Shown here one piece after another: positions 27,294 to 35,845 of a stretch of 64,000 nucleotides of DNA. The stretch is taken from contig NZ_AUGX01000025.1 in NCBI RefSeq assembly GCF_000422885.1, positions 21,508-85,507 on the forward strand. Direction: 5' to 3'. How positions within the stretch are numbered: position 1 is the stretch's first letter; each line of letters opens with the position of its first letter. Position numbers and translations under genes: made by a program. A model generated the notes under the pieces. The model was not told the DNA's origin. It saw nothing but the letters and a program-made list of their open reading frames with translations, and ran no database searches. This stretch comes from Ottowia thiooxydans DSM 14619. Its GTDB lineage: Bacteria > Pseudomonadota > Gammaproteobacteria > Burkholderiales > Burkholderiaceae_C.

Positions 27294-28940
27294 TCAATGC
27301 GGGGCGGTTGCGTTGATCAACGCGCCGCGCACGGTGTCAGCGATTCGCGCGGCGCAATCCACTTCGTTTCCGCGCCAGGCGACGTGCCCATCGGGCCGGA
27401 TGAGAACCATTGGTTGCTCATACAACTGGGCTGCTTCGTCGCTTTGTAGCGGGATAACCTCTAGCGGGATACCGTGGGTGCTGAACTCCCTTCGGATGGC
27501 TTCAACGGATCGCTGCTGCGCGGTCGGGAACGTCACTAGCGCAAAGCTCTTGCCGAAGAGGTCAAGGGTGGACTGGCGCTCCGCCAACCAGCAATGAGGT
27601 GCACGCGACCCGGGCCGTGTGGTCGGAACGTAGATCCGGAAATCGTCGGGCGTTGGAGGCGAACCGTCTGCCACGCACACTGGCGAGTCTTCGTAACGGT
27701 GGCCGATCTGAAGGCCAATCGACTCCCATTCGATACGAGTCGACTCGCGCAGACGCCGACCTAGAGCGGCGCGAACGCGCTGGCCTTCTTCTGTGTCGTC
27801 GCAGACTGCGGCGGTGTCGGGAGTGTCTCGCCACGCATTGAAGTTCTGCGTGGAGAAGCTGATATTGCGCGCGGCTATCGGCAGTCGCTCGATCTCGTAG
27901 CTTTCCAGTAGATCAGGATGGGCCCACCCGGCAAGCACGCCCTGCAGTTTCCAGCCGAGGTTCGTGACCTCCTGGATGCCGGTGTTCATACCCATGCCCC
28001 CTGTTGGCGACATGGTGTGGGCGGAGTCGCCTACGAGAATCACTCGCCCCTTTTGGTACTTCTCGGCCAGCATCTCCGTCCGTCGCCACGGAATGACCGA
28101 CGAGACTTCGTACGGTATCTGGCCCGGATTCGCCTCGGTGCCGAGCGCTCGCTGGATCCAGCTATCGGCATTGAACTCGGCAAGATTCATTTTTTCTTCC
28201 GCGCCTAGCACCGTAAGCCGCCAAGTAGCGTCACCATCGACCACGGTCAGGTTTCCCCACATCCCCTCGGAACCGACGAACATGTACCGCTCGGCCTCGC
28301 CCATAGCATGCTTGCCTACGAGGCCGGGACAGTGGAACAGGATATTGACGGAATAACTCAACAGCTTGCCGCGCATGGAGATACCGGCCTGCTCACGTAC
28401 AGAACTCGTCGCTCCGTCGCATGCGATCAGATAGGGTGTGGCAAACTTGCTGAGGTCGCCGGACCGCAGGTTCCTGACGGTGACCGTCACGGAATCTTCG
28501 CTTTCCTCGAAGCTCAAAAATTCGTGCTCGTAGAGCAGCTGTACCCCGGCCTGAGTAGCGGCCACTTGCTGAAGGATGGGCTGTAACCACAACTGCGGAC
28601 AACGCTGCTTTTTCTCTGGCGTCTCGGGGGGAGTCGTGGCGTCCGCCATGCTGGGGTATGGTTCCTTATCCAGCAGTCGGCCGTTCAGCGACGTGCAGAA
28701 GACCATCGATAGCTCGTAGTCTGCGGGAAAGCCGCAGTCGCGCACAGCCTCTGCGATGCCCCAATTGCGGAAAGTCTCCATTGTGCGAATGGCGACCAAG
28801 CCGGTCCTGGGGTGCTCGATCGTGCCGTCGCCGCGATCAATGACGATGCAATTTATGCCACGGTTGCCTAACTCGATGGCCATGGCTAGGCCCACCGGCC
28901 CCGCGCCGATAATAAGGATGGTGTTTTCCATGGCTGTCAT
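27294..28940 (-). CDS. FAD-dependent aromatic hydroxylase (second copy)
   Basis: About 548 residues. The FAD motif I-I-G-A-G-P-V-G-L-A-M-A, the D-G-A-T-S-S-V-R motif and G-D-S-A-H-T-M-S-P-T-G-G-M-G-M-N mark a PheA/TfdB-type flavoprotein monooxygenase. Starts at 28952, 28940 and 28931 are possible; 28940 is preferred because GGGG precedes it. It opens the operon with Bug, VOC and fumarylacetoacetase genes, with two palindromes just upstream. Presumably it hydroxylates the ring before cleavage. It is only distantly similar to the copy at 8729-10348. Confidence 0.88.
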   Translation of the reverse strand: MTAMENTILIIGAGPVGLAMAIELGNRGINCIVIDRGDGTIEHPRTGLVAIRTMETFRNWGIAEAVRDCGFPADYELSMVFCTSLNGRLLDKEPYPSMADATTPPETPEKKQRCPQLWLQPILQQVAATQAGVQLLYEHEFLSFEESEDSVTVTVRNLRSGDLSKFATPYLIACDGATSSVREQAGISMRGKLLSYSVNILFHCPGLVGKHAMGEAERYMFVGSEGMWGNLTVVDGDATWRLTVLGAEEKMNLAEFNADSWIQRALGTEANPGQIPYEVSSVIPWRRTEMLAEKYQKGRVILVGDSAHTMSPTGGMGMNTGIQEVTNLGWKLQGVLAGWAHPDLLESYEIERLPIAARNISFSTQNFNAWRDTPDTAAVCDDTEEGQRVRAALGRRLRESTRIEWESIGLQIGHRYEDSPVCVADGSPPTPDDFRIYVPTTRPGSRAPHCWLAERQSTLDLFGKSFALVTFPTAQQRSVEAIRREFSTHGIPLEVIPLQSDEAAQLYEQPMVLIRPDGHVAWRGNEVDCAARIADTVRGALINATAPH

Positions 28941-28954
28941 GGTAGACCCCATGC

Positions 28955-29006
28955 TTGACCATGGTCAAATCAGATTTTAAGCGAGTTAGTATTCACGTCG
29001 TGAATA
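28955..29006. promoter_or_regulatory. Two perfect palindromes upstream of the hydroxylase operon
   Basis: TTGACCATGGTCAA (28955-28968) is a 14-bp perfect palindrome. TATTCACG-T-CGTGAATA (28990-29006) is an 8-1-8 perfect inverted repeat. Both lie in the 105-bp gap between the HTH-citrate-synthase stop and the hydroxylase start, placing them where a promoter and operators are expected. Which regulator binds (LysR, HTH-citrate synthase or another) is unknown. Confidence 0.5.
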
Positions 29007-29045
29007 TTTTCGGGGGCGCACATGCTTTACGGTCGTCGAGGCTCA

Positions 29046-30317
29046 TTACCCTCCCATGTACCTCGCGCGCGGGCGCAGCATGGAGCCGGCATGACGTTGC
29101 TCGACCGCATGCGCGATCCAGCCCGCGGTACGCCCCACGGTGTTGATCAGTGAAGCGGCGCCTGGCGGAAGCCCGAGGGCGCGGGCCATGATCACTAGGG
29201 CGCCGAACAGATTGGGATATCGGCCGGTATCGGTACGCAGTGATTCAATGGCCTCAAGCAATCGGCGTCCTGGCCCCGTCACCGAAGTGCAGCGCGCGGT
29301 AACAGCCAACAGGCATTCGGCCCGGGGATCCGTGGCGTAGAGGGGATGACCGAAGCAGGGGGCATCCAGCGAGGACACGAGTGGGGACGGGTCACCTGAT
29401 TGCAGCATGTCTTCGAGATCCGCGGCACCCCCCATCTGCATCGGGCCGCAGTGCGCCATTAGGGCTGCAACTACACAGGCGTATAGATCCACCCCGGTTG
29501 AGGCGCAGATCCGAGCGACAAATGTGGGCGCTGATAACTCGTGGTCTGCACTGAGCACCAGCGCGGTGTTGAGTACATTGATGGCCGAAGGATCGTTGCC
29601 AGCACCTCCGAGCCCTCGCAACAGGAAGGCCGCGACGTGTTCGCTGTCACCCTGCGGTTCCGGAGCGCGTCGTGGTCCCAGGTAACCCGCGGCTGCTGCG
29701 AAGGCCTGGATCAGGCGTATGCCGGCTGTGCGTCCGAGATAAGCCGTCTCACTAGATGGACGCTCCAGAGAAGTCATCGCCAGCGCCGTGCGCGCCAGCA
29801 GCCGCGTAGCCGATTCGTGACCACGCGATTCAAACCCTGCTGGGCCGGCTAGACCTTCGACACCGAACACTCCCGGCTCCCTAACCCATGCGCTGTCCCG
29901 CAGGCGCGGCAAGCCACCCCAGATTAGTTCGGCTACGTATTCGAAGGACCTGCGCGCTTCCACCAGGTCCAGCGCCAGATGGCCACGGTAGCGGGGGCCG
30001 GCCGGTGTGATGTCGCAGATCCAACTCTGGACGACCGGGTCGCCGTAGCGCAGGCTGTGCGAGATAGTGGGGCCGCCCGCGCCGTCGCCGCCCCGAGTGC
30101 GCAATGCATCGACATCCGCCTTCAGGTACAGGTTGGCCTTCTTCTGTCCCGGTTGCTTGATCGTCCTCACCAGACCGCGGCTGACGTACGTGTACAGCGA
30201 TGCCTTTTTGATACCCAGCACCTTCATGACCTCCTCGCTGCTCAGGTAGTCGACGTCGTTTACACGTCGATCGGGGGACTCGTGGCGGAATGGCTGCGTT
30301 GTGATGGCGGCTGTCAT
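29046..30317 (-). CDS. Helix-turn-helix / citrate-synthase-like fusion, probable regulator
   Basis: 423 residues. Residues 23-75 form a MerR/excisionase-like DNA-binding unit (Y-L-S-S-E-E-V-M-K-V-L-G-I-K-K-A-S-L-Y). Residues 85-415 match citrate synthase: A-D-H-E at 257-260, C-F-G-H-P-L-Y at 321-327 and V-G-R-T-A-G-W near 394. Two of the three catalytic residues are lost: the G-P-L-H-G-G-A histidine is replaced (G-P-M-Q-M-G-G-A, 291-298) and the Y-P-N-V-D aspartate is Phe (Y-P-N-L-F, 367-371). This suggests an acyl-CoA or oxoacid sensor rather than an enzyme. It is divergent from the Rieske oxygenase, with ATCGAT repeats between. Confidence 0.8.
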   Translation of the reverse strand: MTAAITTQPFRHESPDRRVNDVDYLSSEEVMKVLGIKKASLYTYVSRGLVRTIKQPGQKKANLYLKADVDALRTRGGDGAGGPTISHSLRYGDPVVQSWICDITPAGPRYRGHLALDLVEARRSFEYVAELIWGGLPRLRDSAWVREPGVFGVEGLAGPAGFESRGHESATRLLARTALAMTSLERPSSETAYLGRTAGIRLIQAFAAAAGYLGPRRAPEPQGDSEHVAAFLLRGLGGAGNDPSAINVLNTALVLSADHELSAPTFVARICASTGVDLYACVVAALMAHCGPMQMGGAADLEDMLQSGDPSPLVSSLDAPCFGHPLYATDPRAECLLAVTARCTSVTGPGRRLLEAIESLRTDTGRYPNLFGALVIMARALGLPPGAASLINTVGRTAGWIAHAVEQRHAGSMLRPRARYMGG

Positions 30318-30340
30318 GGTGGGTCTGGAAATGGGAAATG

Positions 30341-30403
30341 GATCGATTTTAATATCGATCTATACATCGATCAAGTCAATTAATAGAATCAATGCATCGA
30401 TAC
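30341..30403. promoter_or_regulatory. ATCGAT-rich divergent operator region
   Basis: GATCGAT-TTTAAT-ATCGATC (30341-30360) is a perfect 7-6-7 inverted repeat, followed by further CATCGATC (30365-30372) and CATCGATA (30395-30402) copies. All lie in the 104-bp gap between the HTH-citrate-synthase gene (start 30317, minus) and the Rieske oxygenase (start 30422, plus). AT-rich stretches suggest overlapping divergent promoters. Binding by the HTH fusion is inferred from position. Confidence 0.55.
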
Positions 30404-30421
30404 GACCTACCTGGAGATGCA

Positions 30422-31558
30422 ATGACCAACGCCTGCGAACAACTAGCCGTCCTGGCCCCCAAATTCAAGCTGACGCGCGAAAAGCTGCTGCGCGCCCGCC
30501 ACCTCCCCGGCCACGTCTACAGCTCGCCGGAGCTGTATGCAATGGAGAAAGAGCGCATCTTCATGACGCACTGGCTGTCGGTCGCGAGGGTCGAGGAAGT
30601 CCCCAACGTGGGCGACTACCTAACGTTCGAAGTGATGAACGAGCCAATCATCATTTCGCGGCCGAATCCCGACGAGATCTCCGTCTGCATGAACATGTGC
30701 TTGCACCGCGGTGTAGCGGTGGCTAGCGGCTGTGGCCATGCGAAGGATTTCAGCTGCCCTTACCACGCTTGGACGTTCAGCGTGGACGGTAAGCTGATCG
30801 CCGCTCCAGGCATGAAGGAGTCGGAGGTGGACATGAAGAACGCGCGCCTGAAGAAGTTGCAAGTAAAGATCTGGCGCGGTTGGGTGTTCGTGAACTTCGC
30901 GGAGGACCCGATACCGTTTGAGGAGTACATGGGTGTCATGGAAGACAAACTGTGGTGGTTCCAGTCTGACCAGTGCAAGGTAGCACGCAAGGCCATAATC
31001 GACGTCAAGTGCAACTGGAAATTCTTGGTCGAAAATCTTATCGACATTTATCACGTTGGTGTCATCCACCGCAGCACCTTCGGTGGCTTTGTTAAGGGCG
31101 AGAAGCTGAGGTTTAACCTGGAGGCTAACGGTGCTTGGCACACGCGCTACGAAGCGCGCCCGCACAGCAAGGGTGGTGAGCAGGTGTTTCCTACCCTGCC
31201 CTGGGCCACTGAAGAGTCGCCCGGCATCGCCTGCAAGGCCGGAATCTATCCGAACATAAATCTCTCCATGCGGGCCGACAGCCTGCGGATGTGGCATATC
31301 TGGCCAATTTCACCCGGCGAGACACGCGTGGTCTGCTACATGCTCTTCCCCGAAGGCGCTTCCTCCATCCCCAACTACGACGCGGAGATGGAGAAGTACG
31401 TGGCATTCGTCAAACAGATCATCGCCGAAGACGCGATGATGGTGGAGTCATTGCAGAACGCGTCTGGCTCGAAGTTTTTCGAGCCGGGGCCCATGGCGCC
31501 GTTAGAAGAGGCTCTCCACCACATGGAGAACCACTATGTCGACCTGATGACAGCGTGA
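30422..31558 (+). CDS. Rieske non-heme iron oxygenase, alpha subunit
   Basis: 378 residues from ATG 30422, with GGAG upstream. The Rieske [2Fe-2S] ligands are C93, H95, C112 and H115 (C-L-H and C-P-Y-H), and the mononuclear iron site is D208, H211 and H216 in E-N-L-I-D-I-Y-H-V-G-V-I-H. It dihydroxylates or monooxygenates an aromatic ring using electrons from the ferredoxin and reductase encoded next. No beta-subunit gene is present, so an alpha-only trimer is likely. Substrate is unknown; benzoate/salicylate-like or related acids are plausible. Confidence 0.93.
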   Translation: MTNACEQLAVLAPKFKLTREKLLRARHLPGHVYSSPELYAMEKERIFMTHWLSVARVEEVPNVGDYLTFEVMNEPIIISRPNPDEISVCMNMCLHRGVAVASGCGHAKDFSCPYHAWTFSVDGKLIAAPGMKESEVDMKNARLKKLQVKIWRGWVFVNFAEDPIPFEEYMGVMEDKLWWFQSDQCKVARKAIIDVKCNWKFLVENLIDIYHVGVIHRSTFGGFVKGEKLRFNLEANGAWHTRYEARPHSKGGEQVFPTLPWATEESPGIACKAGIYPNINLSMRADSLRMWHIWPISPGETRVVCYMLFPEGASSIPNYDAEMEKYVAFVKQIIAEDAMMVESLQNASGSKFFEPGPMAPLEEALHHMENHYVDLMTA

Positions 31559-31564
31559 ACGGCC

Positions 31565-31942
31565 ATGGAGCACATAAAGAGTCCGGTGCATACCGGCGGC
31601 GGCACACCACAGGGCTGGGTTGAGGTCGCGCGGTATGACCAATTGGGCGAGGACGAAACGCTAGCCATCGAGCTCGACGGGTGTGAAGTCTGCGTCTACA
31701 ACGTCGCCGGGGAGATATTCGCAACCGACAACAGGTGTACCCACGGGGATGCCGACCTATCCGACGGTCTAATCCTGGACGGCTGCATCATCGAGTGTCC
31801 ACTGCACGAGGGGACGTTCAATATTCGTACCGGGGAACCGGTGGGACTACCCTGTACCGAAGCGCTGCGCTGTCATGAGGTTCGTGTCGATGCCAACTCG
31901 ATCTTCCTGCGTGCGCGCCCGAGCGCAAAGGAACTCGCATGA
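31565..31942 (+). CDS. Rieske-type [2Fe-2S] ferredoxin
   Basis: 125 residues with ligands C58, H60 (C-T-H-G) and C78, H81 (C-P-L-H-E-G). This is the NagAb/BphA3-like electron carrier from reductase to oxygenase. Only 6 bp separate it from the oxygenase stop and its own stop overlaps the reductase start by 4 bp, so the three components are co-translated. An N-terminal extension of about 15 residues is slightly unusual. Confidence 0.92.
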   Translation: MEHIKSPVHTGGGTPQGWVEVARYDQLGEDETLAIELDGCEVCVYNVAGEIFATDNRCTHGDADLSDGLILDGCIIECPLHEGTFNIRTGEPVGLPCTEALRCHEVRVDANSIFLRARPSAKELA

Positions 31943-33141
31943 GGGTTGTCATTGTCGGTGCTGGCCAGGCAGGAGCCTGGGTGGTGCAACGGCTTCGTGC
32001 AAACGATCCAGATTGTGTTATCACCCTGGTGGGCGAGGAGCCGTGGGCTCCATACGAGAGGCCGCCGCTATCCAAAGCCTCCTTCGTGACCGACGACAGT
32101 GCGCCGCGCTTCATTTTATCCGTCGAGCAGGCCGCGAAACTGAACGTAAGCTTGCTGCTCGGCACGACCGTCGTTCAAATCGACCGAGCCCGCAAGTGTG
32201 CCGTCACCCGTGGACATGGCGAGCTGGCCTACGACAAACTGGTGCTTGCCACGGGGGGCTCGGCGCGCCGGTTGCAGGTGCCGGGTCACGATCTTCCAGG
32301 AGTCTGCTATCTGCGCACATGGGAGGATGCCACACAGCTGCGCGGGCGCCTGAATCGCGCGCGGACCTTGTTGGTGGTCGGGGGCGGATGGATCGGCCTG
32401 GAAGTGGCCGCATCCGCTCGCATGCTTGGATGTAACGTCGTGCTCGTCGAGAGCTCTGAGCGGCTCTGCGCGCGCACTGTGCCACCGTGGGTCTCAGGGT
32501 ACTTGGCGCGACAGCACGAACTGCGGGGAGTGACCGTCAAGCTATCCTGCGAGGTGAGCAAAATCGAACTCTCTACTGAAGGGGGACTGGTCGCGCACAC
32601 GAGTGATGGAGCACTGGACGCCGACCTAATCGCGGTGGGCGTCGGATTGCAACCTAACATCGGCCTCGCAGCGGCCTGCGGTCTCGAGGTTGCTAATGGT
32701 ATTCTGGTGGATGCTTTCGGCGGCACCTCCGATCCGGACATCTACGCGTGCGGCGACGTTGCCAATCAGCCACTCGCGACCAGCGGCGAGCGCATTCGCA
32801 TCGAGTCCTATGCCAATGCCATTAATCACGCAGTGACGGTCGCGGATCATCTCAGCGGCCGACCCCAAGATGGCAAGGATGTTCCTTGGTTTTGGTCCGA
32901 CCAATTTGACTTCCAGCTCCAGGTCCTCGGCTATCCCAGCGGCGACGGGGAGTGGGTAACACGCGGTGATGAAGGGCAGGGCAAATTCTGCTTGTTCCAG
33001 ATCCAGGGGGGTGTGCTCCAGTCCGTGATTTCTGTGAACATGGCCAGAGAATTGAAGCTTGCTAAGCGATGGATGAAGGCCGGCGTCTGCCCGCCGGCGC
33101 ATGTCCTTCGCGACTTGACAGTGCGGCTCGACAAGGTTTGA
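31939..33141 (+). CDS. FAD/NAD-dependent ferredoxin reductase
   Basis: 400 residues with FAD motif V-I-V-G-A-G-Q-A-G-A-W at the N-terminus, NAD motif V-V-G-G-G-W-I-G-L-E near residue 150, and the second flavin motif Y-A-C-G-D-V-A-N-Q near 270. It belongs to the glutathione-reductase-like ferredoxin reductases (BphA4/ThcD type) and completes the three-component Rieske oxygenase. The gene overlaps the ferredoxin by 4 bp and ends 10 bp before the convergent LysR gene. Confidence 0.92.
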   Translation: MRVVIVGAGQAGAWVVQRLRANDPDCVITLVGEEPWAPYERPPLSKASFVTDDSAPRFILSVEQAAKLNVSLLLGTTVVQIDRARKCAVTRGHGELAYDKLVLATGGSARRLQVPGHDLPGVCYLRTWEDATQLRGRLNRARTLLVVGGGWIGLEVAASARMLGCNVVLVESSERLCARTVPPWVSGYLARQHELRGVTVKLSCEVSKIELSTEGGLVAHTSDGALDADLIAVGVGLQPNIGLAAACGLEVANGILVDAFGGTSDPDIYACGDVANQPLATSGERIRIESYANAINHAVTVADHLSGRPQDGKDVPWFWSDQFDFQLQVLGYPSGDGEWVTRGDEGQGKFCLFQIQGGVLQSVISVNMARELKLAKRWMKAGVCPPAHVLRDLTVRLDKV

Positions 33142-33150
33142 TGTACCTGC

Positions 33151-34056
33151 TCAATCTTCTCGAGCTTCGTTGGTCATCAGCGCGGAAATAGTGCTTCGTA
33201 GCCACTTATTGGCAGGATCGACATGGACACGTCGGTGCCAGCACTGACGGACTGCTGCGCGGGGCAGCTCGAACGGCAAAGGCAGTATGCGCAGTCCGCC
33301 TATGCCGCGCACGGTGTTCTCGGGGACTGTGGCAATCAGCCTCGTTTTGGCGACAACCAGCGCCGCCATGTGGTAATGGACGACAGATAGTCGGACATTC
33401 CTGCTCATGCGCTGCGCAGCAAGGTGCTGCTGGAGCACGGATTCCGCGTTGCCGCCGGTTGCGATTACGTGCTCCAGTGAGAGGAAGCGTTCCAGCGTGA
33501 TCGGCTCGTCCGCCAGAGGATGGCCGTGGGCGAGGATGCACACGTAGCGGTCGCTGAAAAGATGCTGCTGGAAGAAGTTCACCTCAGGCAGGGAGACGTT
33601 ACCTATGGACAGGTCTAGTGCGCCAGTGCGGAGTGCATCAGGGTACATCGACGTTGCCATCCTTAGGGCGTCGATGCGAATGCCCGGTGCGACGGACACG
33701 AGATGGTCGGTCAGCACCGGCAGCAGCACCTTTTCGCCGACGTCGGACATGGCGATATTGAAAACGTGCTTGCTAGAGGTGGGGTTGAACCCTGTGGCGA
33801 GTGTCAGGCTTGCTTCCATGAGCCTGAGCGCTTGGTGGATAGGATCAGTCATGGCCAGCGCAAGGGGCGTCGGCTCCATTGCCCGCCCGCCTCGCACGAA
33901 CAGGGGGTCGTTGCACTGCTGTCTCAGACGCTGCAATGCATTGCTAATGGATGGCTGCGTCAGCCCGAGGGTGTCTGCGGCGCGGGACACGTTCCGTTCA
34001 CGCTCAAGTGCCGCGAACACCCGCAGAAGGTTGAGATCAAAATTCCTGATGTTCAT
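33151..34056 (-). CDS. LysR-family transcriptional regulator
   Basis: About 301 residues from ATG 34056. The N-terminal winged helix (F-D-L-N-L-L-R-V-F-A-A-L-E-R-E-R-N-V-S-R-A-A-D-T-L-G-L-T-Q-P-S-I-S-N-A-L split by usual residues) resembles NahR/NagR/NodD-type regulators, with an effector domain from about residue 95. Members of this branch respond to aromatic acids. It is convergent with the Rieske operon, so its control of that module is plausible but unproven. Confidence 0.92.
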   Translation of the reverse strand: MNIRNFDLNLLRVFAALERERNVSRAADTLGLTQPSISNALQRLRQQCNDPLFVRGGRAMEPTPLALAMTDPIHQALRLMEASLTLATGFNPTSSKHVFNIAMSDVGEKVLLPVLTDHLVSVAPGIRIDALRMATSMYPDALRTGALDLSIGNVSLPEVNFFQQHLFSDRYVCILAHGHPLADEPITLERFLSLEHVIATGGNAESVLQQHLAAQRMSRNVRLSVVHYHMAALVVAKTRLIATVPENTVRGIGGLRILPLPFELPRAAVRQCWHRRVHVDPANKWLRSTISALMTNEARED

Positions 34057-34624
34057 GCGGTAGGCTGGCTTAAACACGTATCTAGGTGGTCGTCCATCAC
34101 CAACAAGCTCAGGAACTCTGGTTGCATATAGCCTAGCTTGCGAGACTAGCGCCTAGTTTTCCTATGACGTCCTGCACTCGCGCTCGCGCATGACCATTTT
34201 CATGCAAGGTTTTCCGCAGAAAATTTCATCGCTCAATTCGTGACGTTCTTATCTTCGAAAGCTGCTGCTAGCGCATGCGCCGACCTTCGGCGAGTTGATG
34301 ACGATCAGGCGACACTTAATCGTAGGACGTGTAGCGAACTAAAAAGTACCAGAGCGGGTTGTGCGGAGAAAGGAAGCGTCACAGCCGCGACTGCAGACAT
34401 TCTATCCAGAACGTGTGCAAAGTTCGCATGGCGCGATGCGTTCGAGCCGAGCCCGCGGCCAATTAAAAGTCCGCGGTCTTTGGGCTCTACGGAATCGGGC
34501 GCAATGCAAATTAACGCCGGTCGAGGCCTTCACCGAACCGAACTGGGGGTTGACCCAGCCGTGTCCTGCGTCGTGGGGGAGCTTGACCTGTCATGCGGCT
34601 TTCCTCTGCGGAATAACCGGAGGA
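34057..34624. other. 568-bp stretch without a recognised gene
   Basis: Between the LysR start and the Bug stop. Stop codons interrupt all frames except short ones. Base composition is more mixed and codon-like periodicity is poor. No palindromic operator, IS motif or RNA was recognised. It holds the LysR promoter at its left end and the direct repeat copy starts at its right end (34625). It may be a decayed segment. Confidence 0.4.
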
Positions 34625-34627
34625 GTC

Positions 34628-35608
34628 TCAATCCACGTGAATGTTCTTCGCCTTGATGAGCGCAGCCCACCGAACACGCTCGGTTTCAGCAAAACGTTCG
34701 AATTCCGCGGTGGACTTGCTGGTCACTGGCTCCAGCCCCATACCGCGCAATTTTTGCGCTACATCCGGGCTTTCGATGGCGTCACGAATACCGGCGAAAA
34801 GTTTTTCCACAATGGCGGGCGGTGTGCCACGCGCCACTGCAAACCCCATCCACGAAATGGCTGAGAAGTTCGGATAGCCCTGCTCTGCGATGGTGGGCAC
34901 GTCGGGTGCGACTGCCGCACGTGCAGGCGTTGAAATGCCCAGCGCCCGCAGCTTGCTCCCCTTGATCTGTGGCAGCGCCGTGGGGGACTCCAGCATCGCC
35001 ACATCTATGACGCCCGCCAGCAGGTCCGCCACTGCGGGGCCCGAACCGCGGTAGGCCACATGCTTGATGTCTACCTTGGCTTGTTCTGCAAGGCCTTCCA
35101 TCGACATGTGGTGGATGGTCCCTATGCCTGCCGAGCCATAAGACAAGCGGCCAGGGTTCTTGCGCGCTGCTTCTATGAAATCAGACAAGTTCTTGTATGG
35201 GCTATCCATCTTCACCGCGATGAGAAGCGGGGTGCGAACGATCTGCGTCAGTGGCAGGAGTGTCTTCTCAGGCAGCGTGATGGGCTTGCTCTGCAACGCC
35301 GCAGCGACGGCCAATGTGTCTGCCGTGGCTGCCAGCAAGGTATAGCCATCTGCGGGCGCTGTGGCCACGGCGTGGGCACCGATCAGAGTGCCTGCACCGG
35401 GTTTGTTGTCCATCACCACCGGCTGGCCCCAATCTGTGCTCAGCTTGTTACCCACCATGCGCGCAATTACATCCACACCGCCCCCTGGAGGAAACGGCAC
35501 GATGACCTTCACGGGTTTGTTCGGAAAATTGTCTTGCGCAAAGCTGGGAGCTTGCGTGACAAGCAGCGCGCAAGCGAGCAAAGTGCGTACAGCGTGGATC
35601 GACTTCAT
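34628..35608 (-). CDS. Bug/TctC-family periplasmic substrate-binding protein
   Basis: About 326 residues from ATG 35608, with signal peptide (M-K-S-I-H-A-V-R to S-F-A-Q-D). Family motifs K-V-I-V-P-F-P-P-G-G-G-V-D-V, L-S-Y-G-S-A-G-I-G-T-I-H-H and H-V-A-Y-R-G are all present. Its last 22 codons plus 3 bases are duplicated at 24293-24362. Upstream lie two palindromic sites 21 bp apart matching those of the IclR gene, FAD hydroxylase and M29-like genes, so it belongs to that putative regulon. The ligand is unknown. Confidence 0.92.
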   Translation of the reverse strand: MKSIHAVRTLLACALLVTQAPSFAQDNFPNKPVKVIVPFPPGGGVDVIARMVGNKLSTDWGQPVVMDNKPGAGTLIGAHAVATAPADGYTLLAATADTLAVAAALQSKPITLPEKTLLPLTQIVRTPLLIAVKMDSPYKNLSDFIEAARKNPGRLSYGSAGIGTIHHMSMEGLAEQAKVDIKHVAYRGSGPAVADLLAGVIDVAMLESPTALPQIKGSKLRALGISTPARAAVAPDVPTIAEQGYPNFSAISWMGFAVARGTPPAIVEKLFAGIRDAIESPDVAQKLRGMGLEPVTSKSTAEFERFAETERVRWAALIKAKNIHVD

Positions 35609-35685
35609 CGTGGGGTACCTCAAAACGGTGGCGGTCACACACCCGCTACAAAGTCAGCTATCCAGTCTTCGAGCGGGGCTATTGA

Positions 35686-35722
35686 TATTCCGAATATCGG
35701 ACGCGCGAATGCGCTATTCGGA
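35686..35722. promoter_or_regulatory. Two operator copies, 21 bp apart, upstream of Bug gene
   Basis: ATTCCGAATATCGGACG (35687-35703) and GCTATTCGGATA (35713-35724) share the TCGGA core at 35697-35701 and 35718-35722, again 21 bp apart. On the minus strand they read TCCGATATTCGGA and TATCCGAATAGC. They are 78-115 bp upstream of the Bug start and match the sites at 7567, 10390 and 44041. Confidence 0.6.
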
Positions 35723-35845
35723 TAAAACAATATTGCCATGCCCAGGCCACATTGACAAGGGGAAATGAAGACAAAAGCCCTGCCCGACAAGGCTTCAATC
35801 GGCTGATTTTCCACACAGCCGTTTACAGCGAGCTTATTTAGAACC

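Noticed and set aside
29046..30317. Housekeeping citrate synthase
   Set aside because: An extra N-terminal DNA-binding domain and loss of two catalytic residues argue against a metabolic enzyme.
24293..34694. 70-bp repeats as attL/attR of an integrative element
   Set aside because: No integrase, excisionase or tRNA gene lies within or beside the block, and the repeat is at a protein gene end without known attachment function; simple recombination is as likely.
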